Source of the DNA: Jatrophihabitans endophyticus | GTDB taxonomy: Bacteria > Actinomycetota > Actinomycetes > Mycobacteriales > Jatrophihabitantaceae | DNA: 64,000 nucleotides | Assembly: GCF_900129455.1 (NCBI RefSeq) | Contig: NZ_FQVU01000001.1 | Span: 620,001 to 684,000 of the forward strand | Direction: 5' to 3' | Shown here: positions 1 to 8,321 of the stretch, piece by piece | Layout: each line of letters opens with the position of its first letter | Position numbering within the stretch: position 1 is the first letter of the stretch | The notes under the pieces: model-generated | What the model was told of the DNA's origin: nothing | The model's input: only the letters and a program-made list of their open reading frames with translations | Databases searched by the model: none | Made by a program: the position numbers and the translations under genes

Positions 1-293
1 CGATGCTCGCCGTGGGCGACGGCGCCACCCGCATCCAGCTCCTCGCGCCGCTGTCGGCGGAGTCGACCATCGCCAAGTTCCTGGACCGAAACGGACAGGG
101 TGTGCAGCAGGTCGCCTACACCGTCGAAGACCTCGACGCGGTGTCCGCGCAGCTGCGCGAGCGCGGCCTGCGGCTGCTCTACGACGAGCCGCGCCGGGGC
201 ACCTCGGACAGCCGGGTCAACTTCATCCACCCGAAGGACGCCCGCGGGGTCCTGGTCGAGCTCGTCGAGCCGGCCCGTGATCCGGCCCACTGA
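1..293 (+). CDS. mce: Methylmalonyl-CoA epimerase, 3' part only
   Basis: This is the C-terminal 96 residues of a VOC-fold (glyoxalase/dioxygenase superfamily) protein cut by the window edge. Visible features are the second half-fold 'GQGVQQVAYTVEDLDAV' and the tail 'VNFIHPKDARGVLVELVE', in which the last Glu is the usual metal ligand of methylmalonyl-CoA epimerases. The enzyme interconverts the 2R and 2S forms of methylmalonyl-CoA and, in the ethylmalonyl-CoA pathway, of ethylmalonyl-CoA. Its neighbour on the same strand is crotonyl-CoA carboxylase/reductase, which fits that role. The family assignment is firm; the substrate is inferred from context. The start lies outside the window. Confidence 0.8.
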   Translation, partial: MLAVGDGATRIQLLAPLSAESTIAKFLDRNGQGVQQVAYTVEDLDAVSAQLRERGLRLLYDEPRRGTSDSRVNFIHPKDARGVLVELVEPARDPAH

Positions 294-310
294 CGACCGG
301 CCGAGACTTG

Positions 311-326
311 GTTACCGTTCGGTAAC
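311..326. promoter_or_regulatory. Perfect inverted repeat upstream of ccrA (probable operator)
   Basis: GTTACCG-TT-CGGTAAC is a perfect palindrome with 7-bp arms, centred 46 bp before the ccrA start codon. The form TTACCGnnCGGTAA resembles operators of TetR-family regulators of acyl-CoA metabolism. No regulator gene of that family is in the window, so the protein that binds it is unknown. Confidence 0.5.
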
Positions 327-364
327 TTCCTGCACCTCCGCACGCCCTGACGAAAGGTTCCGCA

Positions 365-1705
365 GTGGACGACATCCGCGCCGCCATCCTCGCCGGCGAC
401 ACGCCCCGCGAGCAGTTCGCCGAGCTCCCGCTGCCCGAGGCCTACACGGCGGCGACCGTCCACAAGGACGAGACCGAGCTGTTCGACGGCATGGCCAGCC
501 GTGACAAGGACCCGCGCAAGTCGCTGCACGTGGAAGAGGTCCCGCTGCCCGAGCTCGGCCCGGGCGAGGCGCTCGTCGCGGTCATGGCGTCGGCGATCAA
601 CTACAACACGGTCTGGACGTCGATCTTCGAGCCGGTCTCCACCTTCGGCTTCCTGGAGCGCTACGGCCGCCTCTCGCCGCTGACCAAGCGTCACGACCTG
701 CCGTACCACATCGTGGGATCGGACCTGTCCGGCGTGGTGCTGCGCACCGGCCCCGGCGTCACGAAGTGGCAGCCGGGTCAGGAGGTCGTGGCGCACTGCC
801 TGTCCGTCGAGCTCGAGGCCGCCGACGGCCACAACGACACGATGATGGACCCCGAGCAGCGCATCTGGGGCTTCGAGACCAACTTCGGCGGGCTCGCCGA
901 GGTCGCGCTCGTCAAGGCCAACCAGCTCATGCCCAAGCCCGCGCACCTGACGTGGGAGGAGGCCGCCTCCCCCGGCCTGGTCAACTGCACCGCCTACCGC
1001 CAGCTCGTCAGCAAGAACGGCGGCGACATGAAGCAGGGCGACAACGTCCTCATCTGGGGTGCGTCCGGCGGCCTCGGCGGCTTCGCCACGCAGTACGCGC
1101 TCAACGGCGGCGCCACCCCGATCTGCGTCGTCAGCAACGACGAGAAGGCCGACATCTGTCGCTCGATGGGCGCCGAGCTGATCATCAACCGTTCCGAGGA
1201 GCAGTACCGGTTCTGGAACGAGGACAACACCGCGCAGAACCCCAAGGAGTGGAACCGCTTCGGCAAGCGGATTCGCGAGCTCACCGGCGGCGAGGACATC
1301 GACATCGTCTTCGAGCACCCCGGCCGCGAGACCTTCGGCGCGTCGGTCTACGTCACCCGCAAGGGCGGCACCATCACCACCTGCGCCTCGACCACCGGGT
1401 TCATGCACGAGTACGACAACCGCTACCTCTGGATGAACCTCAAGCGGATCATCTCCTCGCACTTCGCGAACTACCGCGAGTCGTGGGAGGCCAACCGGCT
1501 CATCGCCAAGGGCAAGATCCACCCGACGCTGTCACGCTCCTACCCGTTGATCGAGGTCGGCCAGGCGGCGCTCGACGTGCACAAGAACCTGCACCAGGGC
1601 AAGGTCGGGGTGCTGTGCCTCGCCCCGGAGGAGGGGCTCGGCGTCCGGGACCACGAGCTGCGCGACCAGCACGTCGACGCCATCAACCGGTTCCGGGACC
1701 GCTGA
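365..1705 (+). CDS. ccrA: Crotonyl-CoA carboxylase/reductase
   Basis: 446 residues, the usual length of the family. It is a medium-chain dehydrogenase/reductase that uses NADPH and CO2 to convert crotonyl-CoA to (2S)-ethylmalonyl-CoA, in the ethylmalonyl-CoA pathway or for polyketide extender-unit supply. The nucleotide-binding loop 'WGASGGLGGF' is at residues 231-240. The four residues known to form the CO2 pocket are all present: Asn81, Phe170, Glu171 and a His at 366. The GTG start at 365 is preceded by GAAAGG at 353-358. It lies downstream of the epimerase gene, and an ethylmalonyl-CoA mutase gene occurs later in the window, so both pathway-specific enzymes are present. A palindrome at 311-326 probably controls it. 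Confidence 0.93.
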   Translation: MDDIRAAILAGDTPREQFAELPLPEAYTAATVHKDETELFDGMASRDKDPRKSLHVEEVPLPELGPGEALVAVMASAINYNTVWTSIFEPVSTFGFLERYGRLSPLTKRHDLPYHIVGSDLSGVVLRTGPGVTKWQPGQEVVAHCLSVELEAADGHNDTMMDPEQRIWGFETNFGGLAEVALVKANQLMPKPAHLTWEEAASPGLVNCTAYRQLVSKNGGDMKQGDNVLIWGASGGLGGFATQYALNGGATPICVVSNDEKADICRSMGAELIINRSEEQYRFWNEDNTAQNPKEWNRFGKRIRELTGGEDIDIVFEHPGRETFGASVYVTRKGGTITTCASTTGFMHEYDNRYLWMNLKRIISSHFANYRESWEANRLIAKGKIHPTLSRSYPLIEVGQAALDVHKNLHQGKVGVLCLAPEEGLGVRDHELRDQHVDAINRFRDR

Positions 1706-1759
1706 TCGCGATTCGGCAACAAACTTGGGCCGCACAGCCGGGGGTGGGAAACTAAGCCG

Positions 1760-2794
1760 ATGGCCGAGCACAACTCAGACCTGCTGCCGCTCTACGACTC
1801 GAGCCGCGGCTTCGACTCCGCGATGCGCGGGTACGACCGCGCCCAGGTCGATCGCGAGATCACCCGGCTGGACGACGATCTGCGGGTCACCGCGGCCGAG
1901 CGCGACTCGGCCGCGGCCCGCAGCGCCGATCTCGCCGCTCAGCTCGCGAGCTCCCAGGCGCAGGTCGAGTCGCTGCGCCGCCAGCTGCGCGCGGCCAGCG
2001 AGACCATCACCTCGGCCAACGTCGACGAGAAGGTCACCCAGATCCTGCAGAGCGCGGCGGCCGACGGCGCGAAGGTCCGCGCCGACGCACAGACCCGGGC
2101 CGAGCAGGTCACCAACGGCGCGGCCGACGCCGCCGCCCGCACCCGGGCCGCCGCCCAGGCCGAGGCCGAGCGCATCATCGGCGAGGCCCAGGAACGGATG
2201 ACCGAGGCCGAGGAGACGTTCAAGCGCCGCATCGCCGAGGCCGAGGCCCACAAGGCCGAGGTCGAGGCGGCCCTGGCCGAGAGCGAGGAGCGCACCCGCA
2301 GCGAGGAGGCCCGCCTCTCGGCCGCCGCCGAGGCCGAGCGCGAGCGGCTCGACGCCGAGGCCGGGGCCGAGCGCACCCGAGTCACGACCGAGTCCACCGC
2401 CGAGCGCGAGCGGCTCGACGCCGAGGCCAAGGCAACGCGGGAGCGCACCGACGAGGACTTCGAGATCACCCTGCGGTTGCGACGCACCGCCGCGCACGAG
2501 GAGCTCACCCGACAGAAGCGCGACGCGGACGCCGCGGCCCGGCAGACGGTCGCCGACGCGCGCGCCGCCGCCACGCAGCTCGTCGCCGACGCCACCCACG
2601 AGGTGCGCCGGCTGCACGGCGTCCGCGACGAGACGCACGCCCAGCTCGAGGCGTTGCAGGCCCGGTTGCGGGCCTCGCTCGACGAGTCGCTCGCGGCCAC
2701 GCCCGACGAGCCCGCCCTCCCCCGTTCCGCGGCCGGCGCCGGGTCCACCGCCCCCGGGCCACAGCCCGAGGCGCAGCCGACGGTCGACGCCTAG
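1760..2794 (+). CDS. DivIVA-domain coiled-coil protein
   Basis: 344 residues. The N-terminus 'FDSAMRGYDRAQVDREI' (about 18-34) is a DivIVA-type membrane-curvature domain signature. Almost all the rest, to about residue 310, is predicted coiled coil rich in Glu, Ala and Arg, with repeated 'AERERLDAEA' units near 190-225. The last 30 residues are Pro/Ala-rich. In Streptomyces the polar-growth scaffold genes scy and filP sit beside the epimerase and 3-hydroxyacyl-CoA dehydrogenase genes. The same neighbourhood here suggests a cytoskeletal scaffold of the Scy/FilP/DivIVA type (inference from domain and synteny). It is followed after 9 bp by a dehydrogenase gene on the same strand. Confidence 0.75.
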   Translation: MAEHNSDLLPLYDSSRGFDSAMRGYDRAQVDREITRLDDDLRVTAAERDSAAARSADLAAQLASSQAQVESLRRQLRAASETITSANVDEKVTQILQSAAADGAKVRADAQTRAEQVTNGAADAAARTRAAAQAEAERIIGEAQERMTEAEETFKRRIAEAEAHKAEVEAALAESEERTRSEEARLSAAAEAERERLDAEAGAERTRVTTESTAERERLDAEAKATRERTDEDFEITLRLRRTAAHEELTRQKRDADAAARQTVADARAAATQLVADATHEVRRLHGVRDETHAQLEALQARLRASLDESLAATPDEPALPRSAAGAGSTAPGPQPEAQPTVDA

Positions 2795-2803
2795 GACCGC
2801 TGC

Positions 2804-3754
2804 GTGGCCACCGTCGTCGTACTCGACGACTACCAGGGCGTCGCGCTCGACAGCGCGGACTGGACACCGATCACCGATCGCTTCGACGTCCGGGTCGAGA
2901 CCGAGCACGTCGCCGACCGTGACGAGCTCGTCGCGCGGTTGCGTGATGCGCAGGTCGTCGTGGCGATGCGGGAGCGGACCGCCTTCCCCGCCGACCTGCT
3001 GCGCGCGCTCCCGGAGCTGCGGCTGCTCGTCACCACCGGCATGAAGAACGCCGCGATCGACGTCCCCGCGGCGCGCGAGCTCGGCATCGAGGTCTGCGGC
3101 ACCACGGGCTCGGGCAACGCGGTGGCCGAGCTGACCCTCGGCATGATGATCGCGCTGACCCGCAACTTCGCCGCCGAGGACGCCGGGGTACGACGCGGCG
3201 GATGGCAGCACACGATCGGCCCGGGGTTGGCCGGGCTGACGCTCGGCGTCGTCGGCCTCGGCCGGCTCGGCATCCCCGTCAGCCGGTTGGCCCGTGCCTT
3301 CGCCATGGACGTCGTCGCGTGGTCGCCGAACCTGACGGCGGCGCGGGCCGCCGAGCACGACGCGCGTGCGGTGTCCAAGCGCGAGCTCTTCGAGCAGGCC
3401 GACGTCGTCACGATCCACCTGCCGCTGTCCGAGCGCAGCCGCGGGCTCGTGGGCGCCGCCGAGTTCTCGGCGATGCGGCCGTCCTCCTACCTGGTGAACA
3501 CGTCACGCGGACCGATCGTCGACGAGGCGGCGCTGCTCGACGCACTGCGGTCCCGGCGCATCGCCGGCGCCGCGCTCGACGTCTACGACGTGGAGCCGCT
3601 CCCGGCCGACCACCCGCTGCGGACCATGCCGAACACCCTGCTGCTGCCGCACCTCGGCTACGTCACCACCGACGCCTACCGCACGTTCTTCGCGCAGGCC
3701 GTCGAGGACGTCGTGGCGTGGGCGGACGGCCGCCCCGTGCGGTCGCTGGACTGA
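2804..3754 (+). CDS. D-2-hydroxyacid dehydrogenase family protein
   Basis: 316 residues, GTG start. The protein has the two-domain layout of NAD-dependent D-isomer-specific 2-hydroxyacid dehydrogenases: catalytic domain at both ends and a nucleotide-binding domain at about 100-285. The Rossmann motif GLGRLG is at 151-156. The catalytic triad is visible as Arg235 ('NTSRGPIVDE'), Glu264 and His283 ('LPHLGYV'). Candidate substrates include phosphoglycerate, glyoxylate or hydroxypyruvate. There is no C-terminal ACT domain, so it is probably not a classical SerA. It is 9 bp downstream of the coiled-coil gene and may be co-transcribed with it. The exact substrate cannot be read from the sequence. 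Confidence 0.85.
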   Translation: MATVVVLDDYQGVALDSADWTPITDRFDVRVETEHVADRDELVARLRDAQVVVAMRERTAFPADLLRALPELRLLVTTGMKNAAIDVPAARELGIEVCGTTGSGNAVAELTLGMMIALTRNFAAEDAGVRRGGWQHTIGPGLAGLTLGVVGLGRLGIPVSRLARAFAMDVVAWSPNLTAARAAEHDARAVSKRELFEQADVVTIHLPLSERSRGLVGAAEFSAMRPSSYLVNTSRGPIVDEAALLDALRSRRIAGAALDVYDVEPLPADHPLRTMPNTLLLPHLGYVTTDAYRTFFAQAVEDVVAWADGRPVRSLD

Positions 3755-3767
3755 CCGACTCCTCGCG

Positions 3768-4055
3768 TCACCGTCGGGGCGCGCGCCGGTCCCGGGCCGT
3801 CCAGCAGCCCCGGTGCCAGTGCCGGCGATCGGCGGCGTCGAGGTCGCCGTGCGGCCACGCCACCACGTGCGGGGTGCCCACGGTGATCACCTGGTCGCAG
3901 CCGGGGCAGCGGTACGGCTTGGCCGCCGCCTGGCCGCTGACGCTGCGCACCACGTAGGTCTCGCCGCGGAACTCGGCCGCCGTGTGGGCCGACGCACCGC
4001 CCACCGATCGCGGCGGCGGAGCGGCGCGCGGATGACGGCGAGGCACGTCGATCAC
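3768..4055 (-). CDS. Small conserved actinobacterial Cys/His protein
   Basis: 95 residues from the GTG at 4055. The start 'VIDVPRRHPRAAPPPRS' is basic and Pro-rich. The C-terminal half holds 'YRCPGCDQVITVGTPHVVAW' followed by 'DRRHWHRGCWTARDRR', a CxxC pair and an H-W-H-x-x-C set that look like a zinc-ribbon or treble-clef site. Proteins ending in 'CPGCDQ...GTPHVV...RRHWH..CW.ARDRR' are widespread in actinobacteria, sometimes labelled ATP/GTP-binding without support; the function is unknown. An upstream in-frame ATG at 4121 is an alternative start giving 117 residues. It is convergent with the dehydrogenase gene, 13 bp from its stop. Confidence 0.65.
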   Translation of the reverse strand: MIDVPRRHPRAAPPPRSVGGASAHTAAEFRGETYVVRSVSGQAAAKPYRCPGCDQVITVGTPHVVAWPHGDLDAADRRHWHRGCWTARDRRAPRR

Positions 4056-4154
4056 GGTAGAGCGTCGCGCGGGAGCACGACCCGTCGCCCCGGGAACGGT
4101 GAGCACAAACGCACGTTCCATGCCCAATTCGCGCACCTTTACGCAGCGAACCCC

Positions 4155-4184
4155 TTGACCGGCTCCTGAACGCACTCCTAATCT
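4155..4184 (+). promoter_or_regulatory. Putative sigma-70-type promoter of the GH31 gene
   Basis: TTGACC at 4155-4160 and TAATCT at 4179-4184, spaced 18 bp. It faces the GH31 gene, whose start lies about 98 bp beyond the -10 box. Confidence 0.45.
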
Positions 4185-4281
4185 CGCCCCACGCCGGATT
4201 CCAGCCGTTTCCGCACGACCATGCCGTACGTCCGCGATGCCCCGCCCGGCGTCGCCCACGCGCCGTCGAAGGGACCCGCCC

Positions 4282-6366
4282 GTGACCGCCGCCCGTGCCG
4301 CCCGCACCATCGGGGTGCTCGTCCTCGCCGTCTCGCTGCCCGGCCTCGCCGCCGGCGCCGCCGCGGCGCACCCACGCCCCGGCTCCCGCCTCGTCGTCAC
4401 CGAGGCGCGGGTCCTGCTGCACGTCCCGGGGGCGCGCCACACGAGCGGGTACGACGTCGTCGTCGACCGCGCACCCTTCCGCATCACCACGCGCCGCGCC
4501 GGTGCCACCGTGCTGCGCACCACGGCGGCGGGCGGGTCGGATGCGGCTCCCCTGGGCCCGGCCGTCTTCCACACCGCGCGGGGCTGGGCCACGGCCACCC
4601 GCGTCACCGGGGTGAGCGCGCACGACGGCGCCGTGACGCTGACGGTGGCCACGACGCTGCCCGGCGACACGGTGCGCTACCGCATCGCACCGGCCGTCGA
4701 CCGCTACCGCGCGACGTGGCAGGTGCGGGGCACCACCGCCGCCGACCAGGTCGCCACCCACTACGACCTCGCCTCGGCCGGGCACTGGTACGGCCACGGC
4801 GAGACCCAGACGCCGGCCGGCGGCCCGTACACCGACCAGCCGTGGCCGCTGGACTCCGGCGTCGTCGCCGACGACGCCATGGGGCCTGCCGAGTACCTGA
4901 TGACCGACCCGTTCTGGTTCACCCAGCGCGGCAGCGGGCTGTGGGTCGACACCGAGCGCGTCATGCACGTGTCGCTCAACGCCGACCACGCCGGCGTGTT
5001 CGGCGCCGCCGTCACCGACACCGACACCATGGACGTCACGACCTTCGTCGAGCGCACGGCCCGCGACGTGTACCTCGACTACGTGGGTGTCGCCGGCACC
5101 CCGCGGCAGAGCGACGCGACGCCCGCGCAGTACGCCGAGCCGTTGTGGAACACCTGGGCGCAGGACTACACCGCGGTGACGCAGGCGTCGGTGCTGGCGT
5201 ACGCGCGCGGCCTGCACGACGCCGGCGTGCCCGGCCACACCGTCCAGATCGACGACGGCTGGTCCACCCACTACGGCGACTTCGCCTTCAACGCCAAGTT
5301 CCCGGATCCGGCGGGGCTGTCGCGGGCCGTCCACGACCTCGGCTACGACTTCGGTCTCTGGACCACGCTCTGGGTGAACGACGACGCCGACAACTACCGC
5401 TACGCCGCCGACCACGGCTACCTGCTGAAGTCGGCCGACGACCCCGGCACGACCTGCTCGGTGCAGTGGTGGAACGGCACGGCCGGCATCGTCGACATCG
5501 CCAACCCCGCCGCGCGCACCTGGTACGTCGGTCAGCTGCACCGCCTGCAGGAGGCCTACGGCGTCGACGGCTTCAAGTTCGACACCCGCTTCTTCGACGA
5601 GTCGTGCGCGCCCTACCCGGGCCACACCGCGCTGGACTACATCAAGCTGGGCGCGCAGCTCACCGACGAGTTCGACCAGCAGGGTGCCGGCGTGCGCATC
5701 TCGTGGACCGGTTCGCAGCGCTACGGCTTCGTCACCCGCGAGATCGACAAGGGCACCGACTGGCAGTCGCTGCAGGCGGCGGTGTCGCAGGACATGGCGA
5801 TCAGCACGATCGGCTACCCGTTCGTCGAGACCGACATGATCGGCGGCTCCGAGGGGCAGCCGCCGGCGACGAAGGAGGTCCTGGTCCGGTGGGCGCAGGC
5901 CGCGTCGCTGCTGCCGTTGATGTACGCCTCGACGTCCCCGCTCGGGGTGAGCAACCAGGCCGGCAGCCGGGCCTACGACACCGAGACGGTCGCGCTGTAC
6001 GCCGCGGCGGTCCGGCTGCACCGGCGGCTCGCGCCCTACCTCGACCGACAGGTGACGCGGGCCGTCGCGACCGGCGAACCGATCATGAAACCGCTGTTCT
6101 TCGACTTTCCCCGCGACGCCGCGTCCTACACCGTGGCCGACGAGTGGCTGCTCGGCGACTCCCTGCTCGCCGCCCCGGTCCTGACCCCCGGGACCAGCCG
6201 CAGCGTGCACCTGCCGCCCGGGCGCTGGTACGACGTGCTGCGCGGCCGCGTCGTCACCGGCGGCACGATCGCCCACTACCGGGCGACGCTCGCCGAGACC
6301 CCGCTGTTCGTGCGGCTGGGGACGGCCGACACGAGGGCGCTCACCGCGCGGCTGACCACGCGGTGA
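4282..6366 (+). CDS. Secreted glycoside hydrolase family 31 protein
   Basis: 694 residues. The GTG at 4282 is chosen because GAAGGGA sits 7 bp upstream (4268-4274) and because it gives a clean signal peptide: a short basic n-region, a hydrophobic core at about 8-24 and 'AGAAAAHP' as cleavage region near 29. The GH31 catalytic barrel follows an N-terminal beta domain. 'VQIDDGWSTHYGDFAFNAKFPDP' spans 321-343. The likely nucleophile is Asp434 in 'GVDGFKFDTRFFDE'. The 'GFKFD' form and 'QIDDGW' motif resemble GH31 members near MYORG/alpha-galactosidase rather than classical alpha-glucosidases with 'WxDMNE'. It probably removes alpha-linked sugars outside the cell; the exact substrate is unknown. 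It converges on the dehydrogenase gene with a 34-bp gap. Confidence 0.82.
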   Translation: MTAARAARTIGVLVLAVSLPGLAAGAAAAHPRPGSRLVVTEARVLLHVPGARHTSGYDVVVDRAPFRITTRRAGATVLRTTAAGGSDAAPLGPAVFHTARGWATATRVTGVSAHDGAVTLTVATTLPGDTVRYRIAPAVDRYRATWQVRGTTAADQVATHYDLASAGHWYGHGETQTPAGGPYTDQPWPLDSGVVADDAMGPAEYLMTDPFWFTQRGSGLWVDTERVMHVSLNADHAGVFGAAVTDTDTMDVTTFVERTARDVYLDYVGVAGTPRQSDATPAQYAEPLWNTWAQDYTAVTQASVLAYARGLHDAGVPGHTVQIDDGWSTHYGDFAFNAKFPDPAGLSRAVHDLGYDFGLWTTLWVNDDADNYRYAADHGYLLKSADDPGTTCSVQWWNGTAGIVDIANPAARTWYVGQLHRLQEAYGVDGFKFDTRFFDESCAPYPGHTALDYIKLGAQLTDEFDQQGAGVRISWTGSQRYGFVTREIDKGTDWQSLQAAVSQDMAISTIGYPFVETDMIGGSEGQPPATKEVLVRWAQAASLLPLMYASTSPLGVSNQAGSRAYDTETVALYAAAVRLHRRLAPYLDRQVTRAVATGEPIMKPLFFDFPRDAASYTVADEWLLGDSLLAAPVLTPGTSRSVHLPPGRWYDVLRGRVVTGGTIAHYRATLAETPLFVRLGTADTRALTARLTTR

Positions 6367-6400
6367 GCGGCGTACGCGACGCTCGCGGCGCCGGGCGAGA

Positions 6401-8185
6401 TCAGCGCGCCGCGGCGTAGTCCCGGAAGCCCTGGCCGGTCTTGCGGCCGAGCCGGCCCGCGGTCACGAGGTGCTCCAGCAGCGGCGCCGGCGCGAAGCCC
6501 GGATCGCGGAACTCGCCGAACAGCTCGCGCTGGATCGCGAGCGACACGTCGTTGCCGACGACGTCCAGGAGCTCGAAGGGCCCCATCGGGTAACCGCAGC
6601 CGACCTTCATCGCGGCGTCGATGTCGTCGGCGGTGGCGTAGTGCGCCTCGAGCATCCGCACCGCGTCGTTGAGGTACGGGAACAGCAGCGTGTTGACGAT
6701 GAAGCCGGCACGATCGCCGCAGCGCACGGCGTGCTTGCCGATCCGCGTACACACGTCCAGCACGGTGGCCTCGACGTCGGGGGCGGTCGAGACGGTGGTG
6801 ACGACCTCAACGAGCTTCATCACCGCGGCCGGGTTGAAGAAGTGCATGCCGATGACGTCGGCCGGGCGCGACGTCGCGGCCGCGCACTCGATGACCGGCA
6901 GCGAGGACGTCGTCGTCGCGAGCACGGTGCCGGGCGCGGTGATGTCGTCGAGGTTGGCGAACAGCGTCTGCTTGACCTTGAGGTCCTCGACCACGGCCTC
7001 GACGACGAGTTGCACCCCGGCGAGGTCGTCGAGCGAGGTGGAGGGCGTCAGCCGGGCGAGCGCGGCGTCGCGGTCGGCCTCGCCGAGCTTCCCGCGTCCG
7101 ACGGCCTTGTCGAGCGACTTGGTGATCGCGGCGACCACCTTGTCGTTCTTGTCGCTGCCACGGGTCACGAAGGTGACGTCGAAACCGGCCTTGGCGAACA
7201 CCTCGATGATGCCGGTGGCCATCGTGCCCGAGCCGACGACGCCGACCTTGGCGACCGGACGCGCGCCCTCGACGTCCGGCTTCGCCGGCGGGGTGAGCGC
7301 GTCGGTGACGACGGCCGGCGACCCGGCGGCGTCGTAGGTGTAGAAGCCCTTGCCGCTCTTGCGACCCAGCAGGCCGGCCGTGATCATCTGCTTGAAGACC
7401 GGACGCGGGGCGTGCAACCGGTCGCGCGACTGCGCGTACATCGTGTCGAGGATCTCGTAGGCGGTGTCGAGCCCGATCAGGTCCAGCAGGGCGAGCGGCC
7501 CCATCGGCAGGCCGCAGCCGAGCTTCATGGCCGCGTCGATGTCCTCGCGGCTCGCGTAGTTCGACTCGTAGAGCGAGACCGCGTGGTTGAGGTAGCCGAA
7601 GAGCAGGGCGTTGGCGATGAACCCGGCGCGGTCGCCGACGGTGACGTCGACCTTCCCGAGCTTCTGCACGAGCGCCTCGACGTCGTCGACGACGTCCTGC
7701 TCGGTGACGACCGAACGGATTACCTCGACCAGCTTCATCACCGGCGCGGGGTTGAAGAAGTGCATGCCGACGACCTTGCCGGGACGGCCGGTGGCCACGG
7801 CGATCTCGGTGATCGACAGCGACGAGGTGTTGCTGGCCAGGATCGTCTCGGGCTTGCACACCTTGTCGAGCTCGCCGAAGATCGCCCGCTTGAGATCGAG
7901 GTGCTCGGGGACCGCCTCGACCACGAGGTCGACCTCGGCGAGCGCACCGACGTCGGTGCCGAAGTGCACGCGGTCCAGCAGCTGCTGCTGATCGGCCTCG
8001 GTGATCTTCCCGCGGGCCACCGCCCGGCCCGTGGAGCCCTCGAGGTGCCCCCGACCGCGCGCGACGGCCTCGTCGTCCTTCTCGACGGCGACGACCGAGA
8101 GGCCGCTGCGGGCGAAGACCTCGACGATGCCGGCACCCATCGTGCCGAGCCCGACCACACCGACCTGCTGGATGTCACGTGCCAT
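6401..8185 (-). CDS. Tandem-duplicated 3-hydroxyacyl-CoA dehydrogenase
   Basis: 594 residues made of two complete copies of a 3-hydroxybutyryl-CoA dehydrogenase: about 1-285 and 312-594, joined by a short Pro-rich linker. Each half has a Rossmann motif (GLGTMG at 12-17; GSGTMA at 318-323), 'MHFFNPA' with catalytic His142 and His448, a Ser (121, 427) and an Asn (192, 498) matching the known catalytic set. The 'SNTSS' motif of the first half is 'TTTSS' in the second, so one substrate-contacting Asn is lost there. Each half ends in 'GRKSGKGF' or 'GRKTGQGF'. It oxidises 3-hydroxyacyl-CoA with NAD(P), likely in beta-oxidation or four-carbon acyl-CoA supply for ccrA. GGAGGAGG at 8197-8204 precedes the ATG. 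Confidence 0.9.
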   Translation of the reverse strand: MARDIQQVGVVGLGTMGAGIVEVFARSGLSVVAVEKDDEAVARGRGHLEGSTGRAVARGKITEADQQQLLDRVHFGTDVGALAEVDLVVEAVPEHLDLKRAIFGELDKVCKPETILASNTSSLSITEIAVATGRPGKVVGMHFFNPAPVMKLVEVIRSVVTEQDVVDDVEALVQKLGKVDVTVGDRAGFIANALLFGYLNHAVSLYESNYASREDIDAAMKLGCGLPMGPLALLDLIGLDTAYEILDTMYAQSRDRLHAPRPVFKQMITAGLLGRKSGKGFYTYDAAGSPAVVTDALTPPAKPDVEGARPVAKVGVVGSGTMATGIIEVFAKAGFDVTFVTRGSDKNDKVVAAITKSLDKAVGRGKLGEADRDAALARLTPSTSLDDLAGVQLVVEAVVEDLKVKQTLFANLDDITAPGTVLATTTSSLPVIECAAATSRPADVIGMHFFNPAAVMKLVEVVTTVSTAPDVEATVLDVCTRIGKHAVRCGDRAGFIVNTLLFPYLNDAVRMLEAHYATADDIDAAMKVGCGYPMGPFELLDVVGNDVSLAIQRELFGEFRDPGFAPAPLLEHLVTAGRLGRKTGQGFRDYAAAR

Positions 8186-8275
8186 GGAAAAACGCGCCTC
8201 CTCCGGCGTCGACCCGAATCGCCCGACCGTAACGTGAGCGCCCGTCCGGCGTCCCGGGTACGGGCTGCGGCGGGA

Positions 8276-8321
8276 CGGATCTCACGACGGGACGGATCTC
8301 ACGAGCTGGCGGATCTCACGA
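8276..8321. repeat. 17-bp tandem repeat, three copies
   Basis: CGGATCTCACGA starts at 8276, 8293 and 8310, a strict 17-bp period with variable 5-bp spacers. The third copy contains the stop codon of the crotonase gene (8316-8318). It lies just beyond the 3' end of that gene. Confidence 0.8.

Noticed and set aside
3676-6276. Very long minus-strand frame opposite the GH31 gene
   Set aside because: High GC opens long antisense frames. Composition is Arg/Gly/Val-rich without domains, while the plus strand has a clear signal peptide and GH31 motifs.
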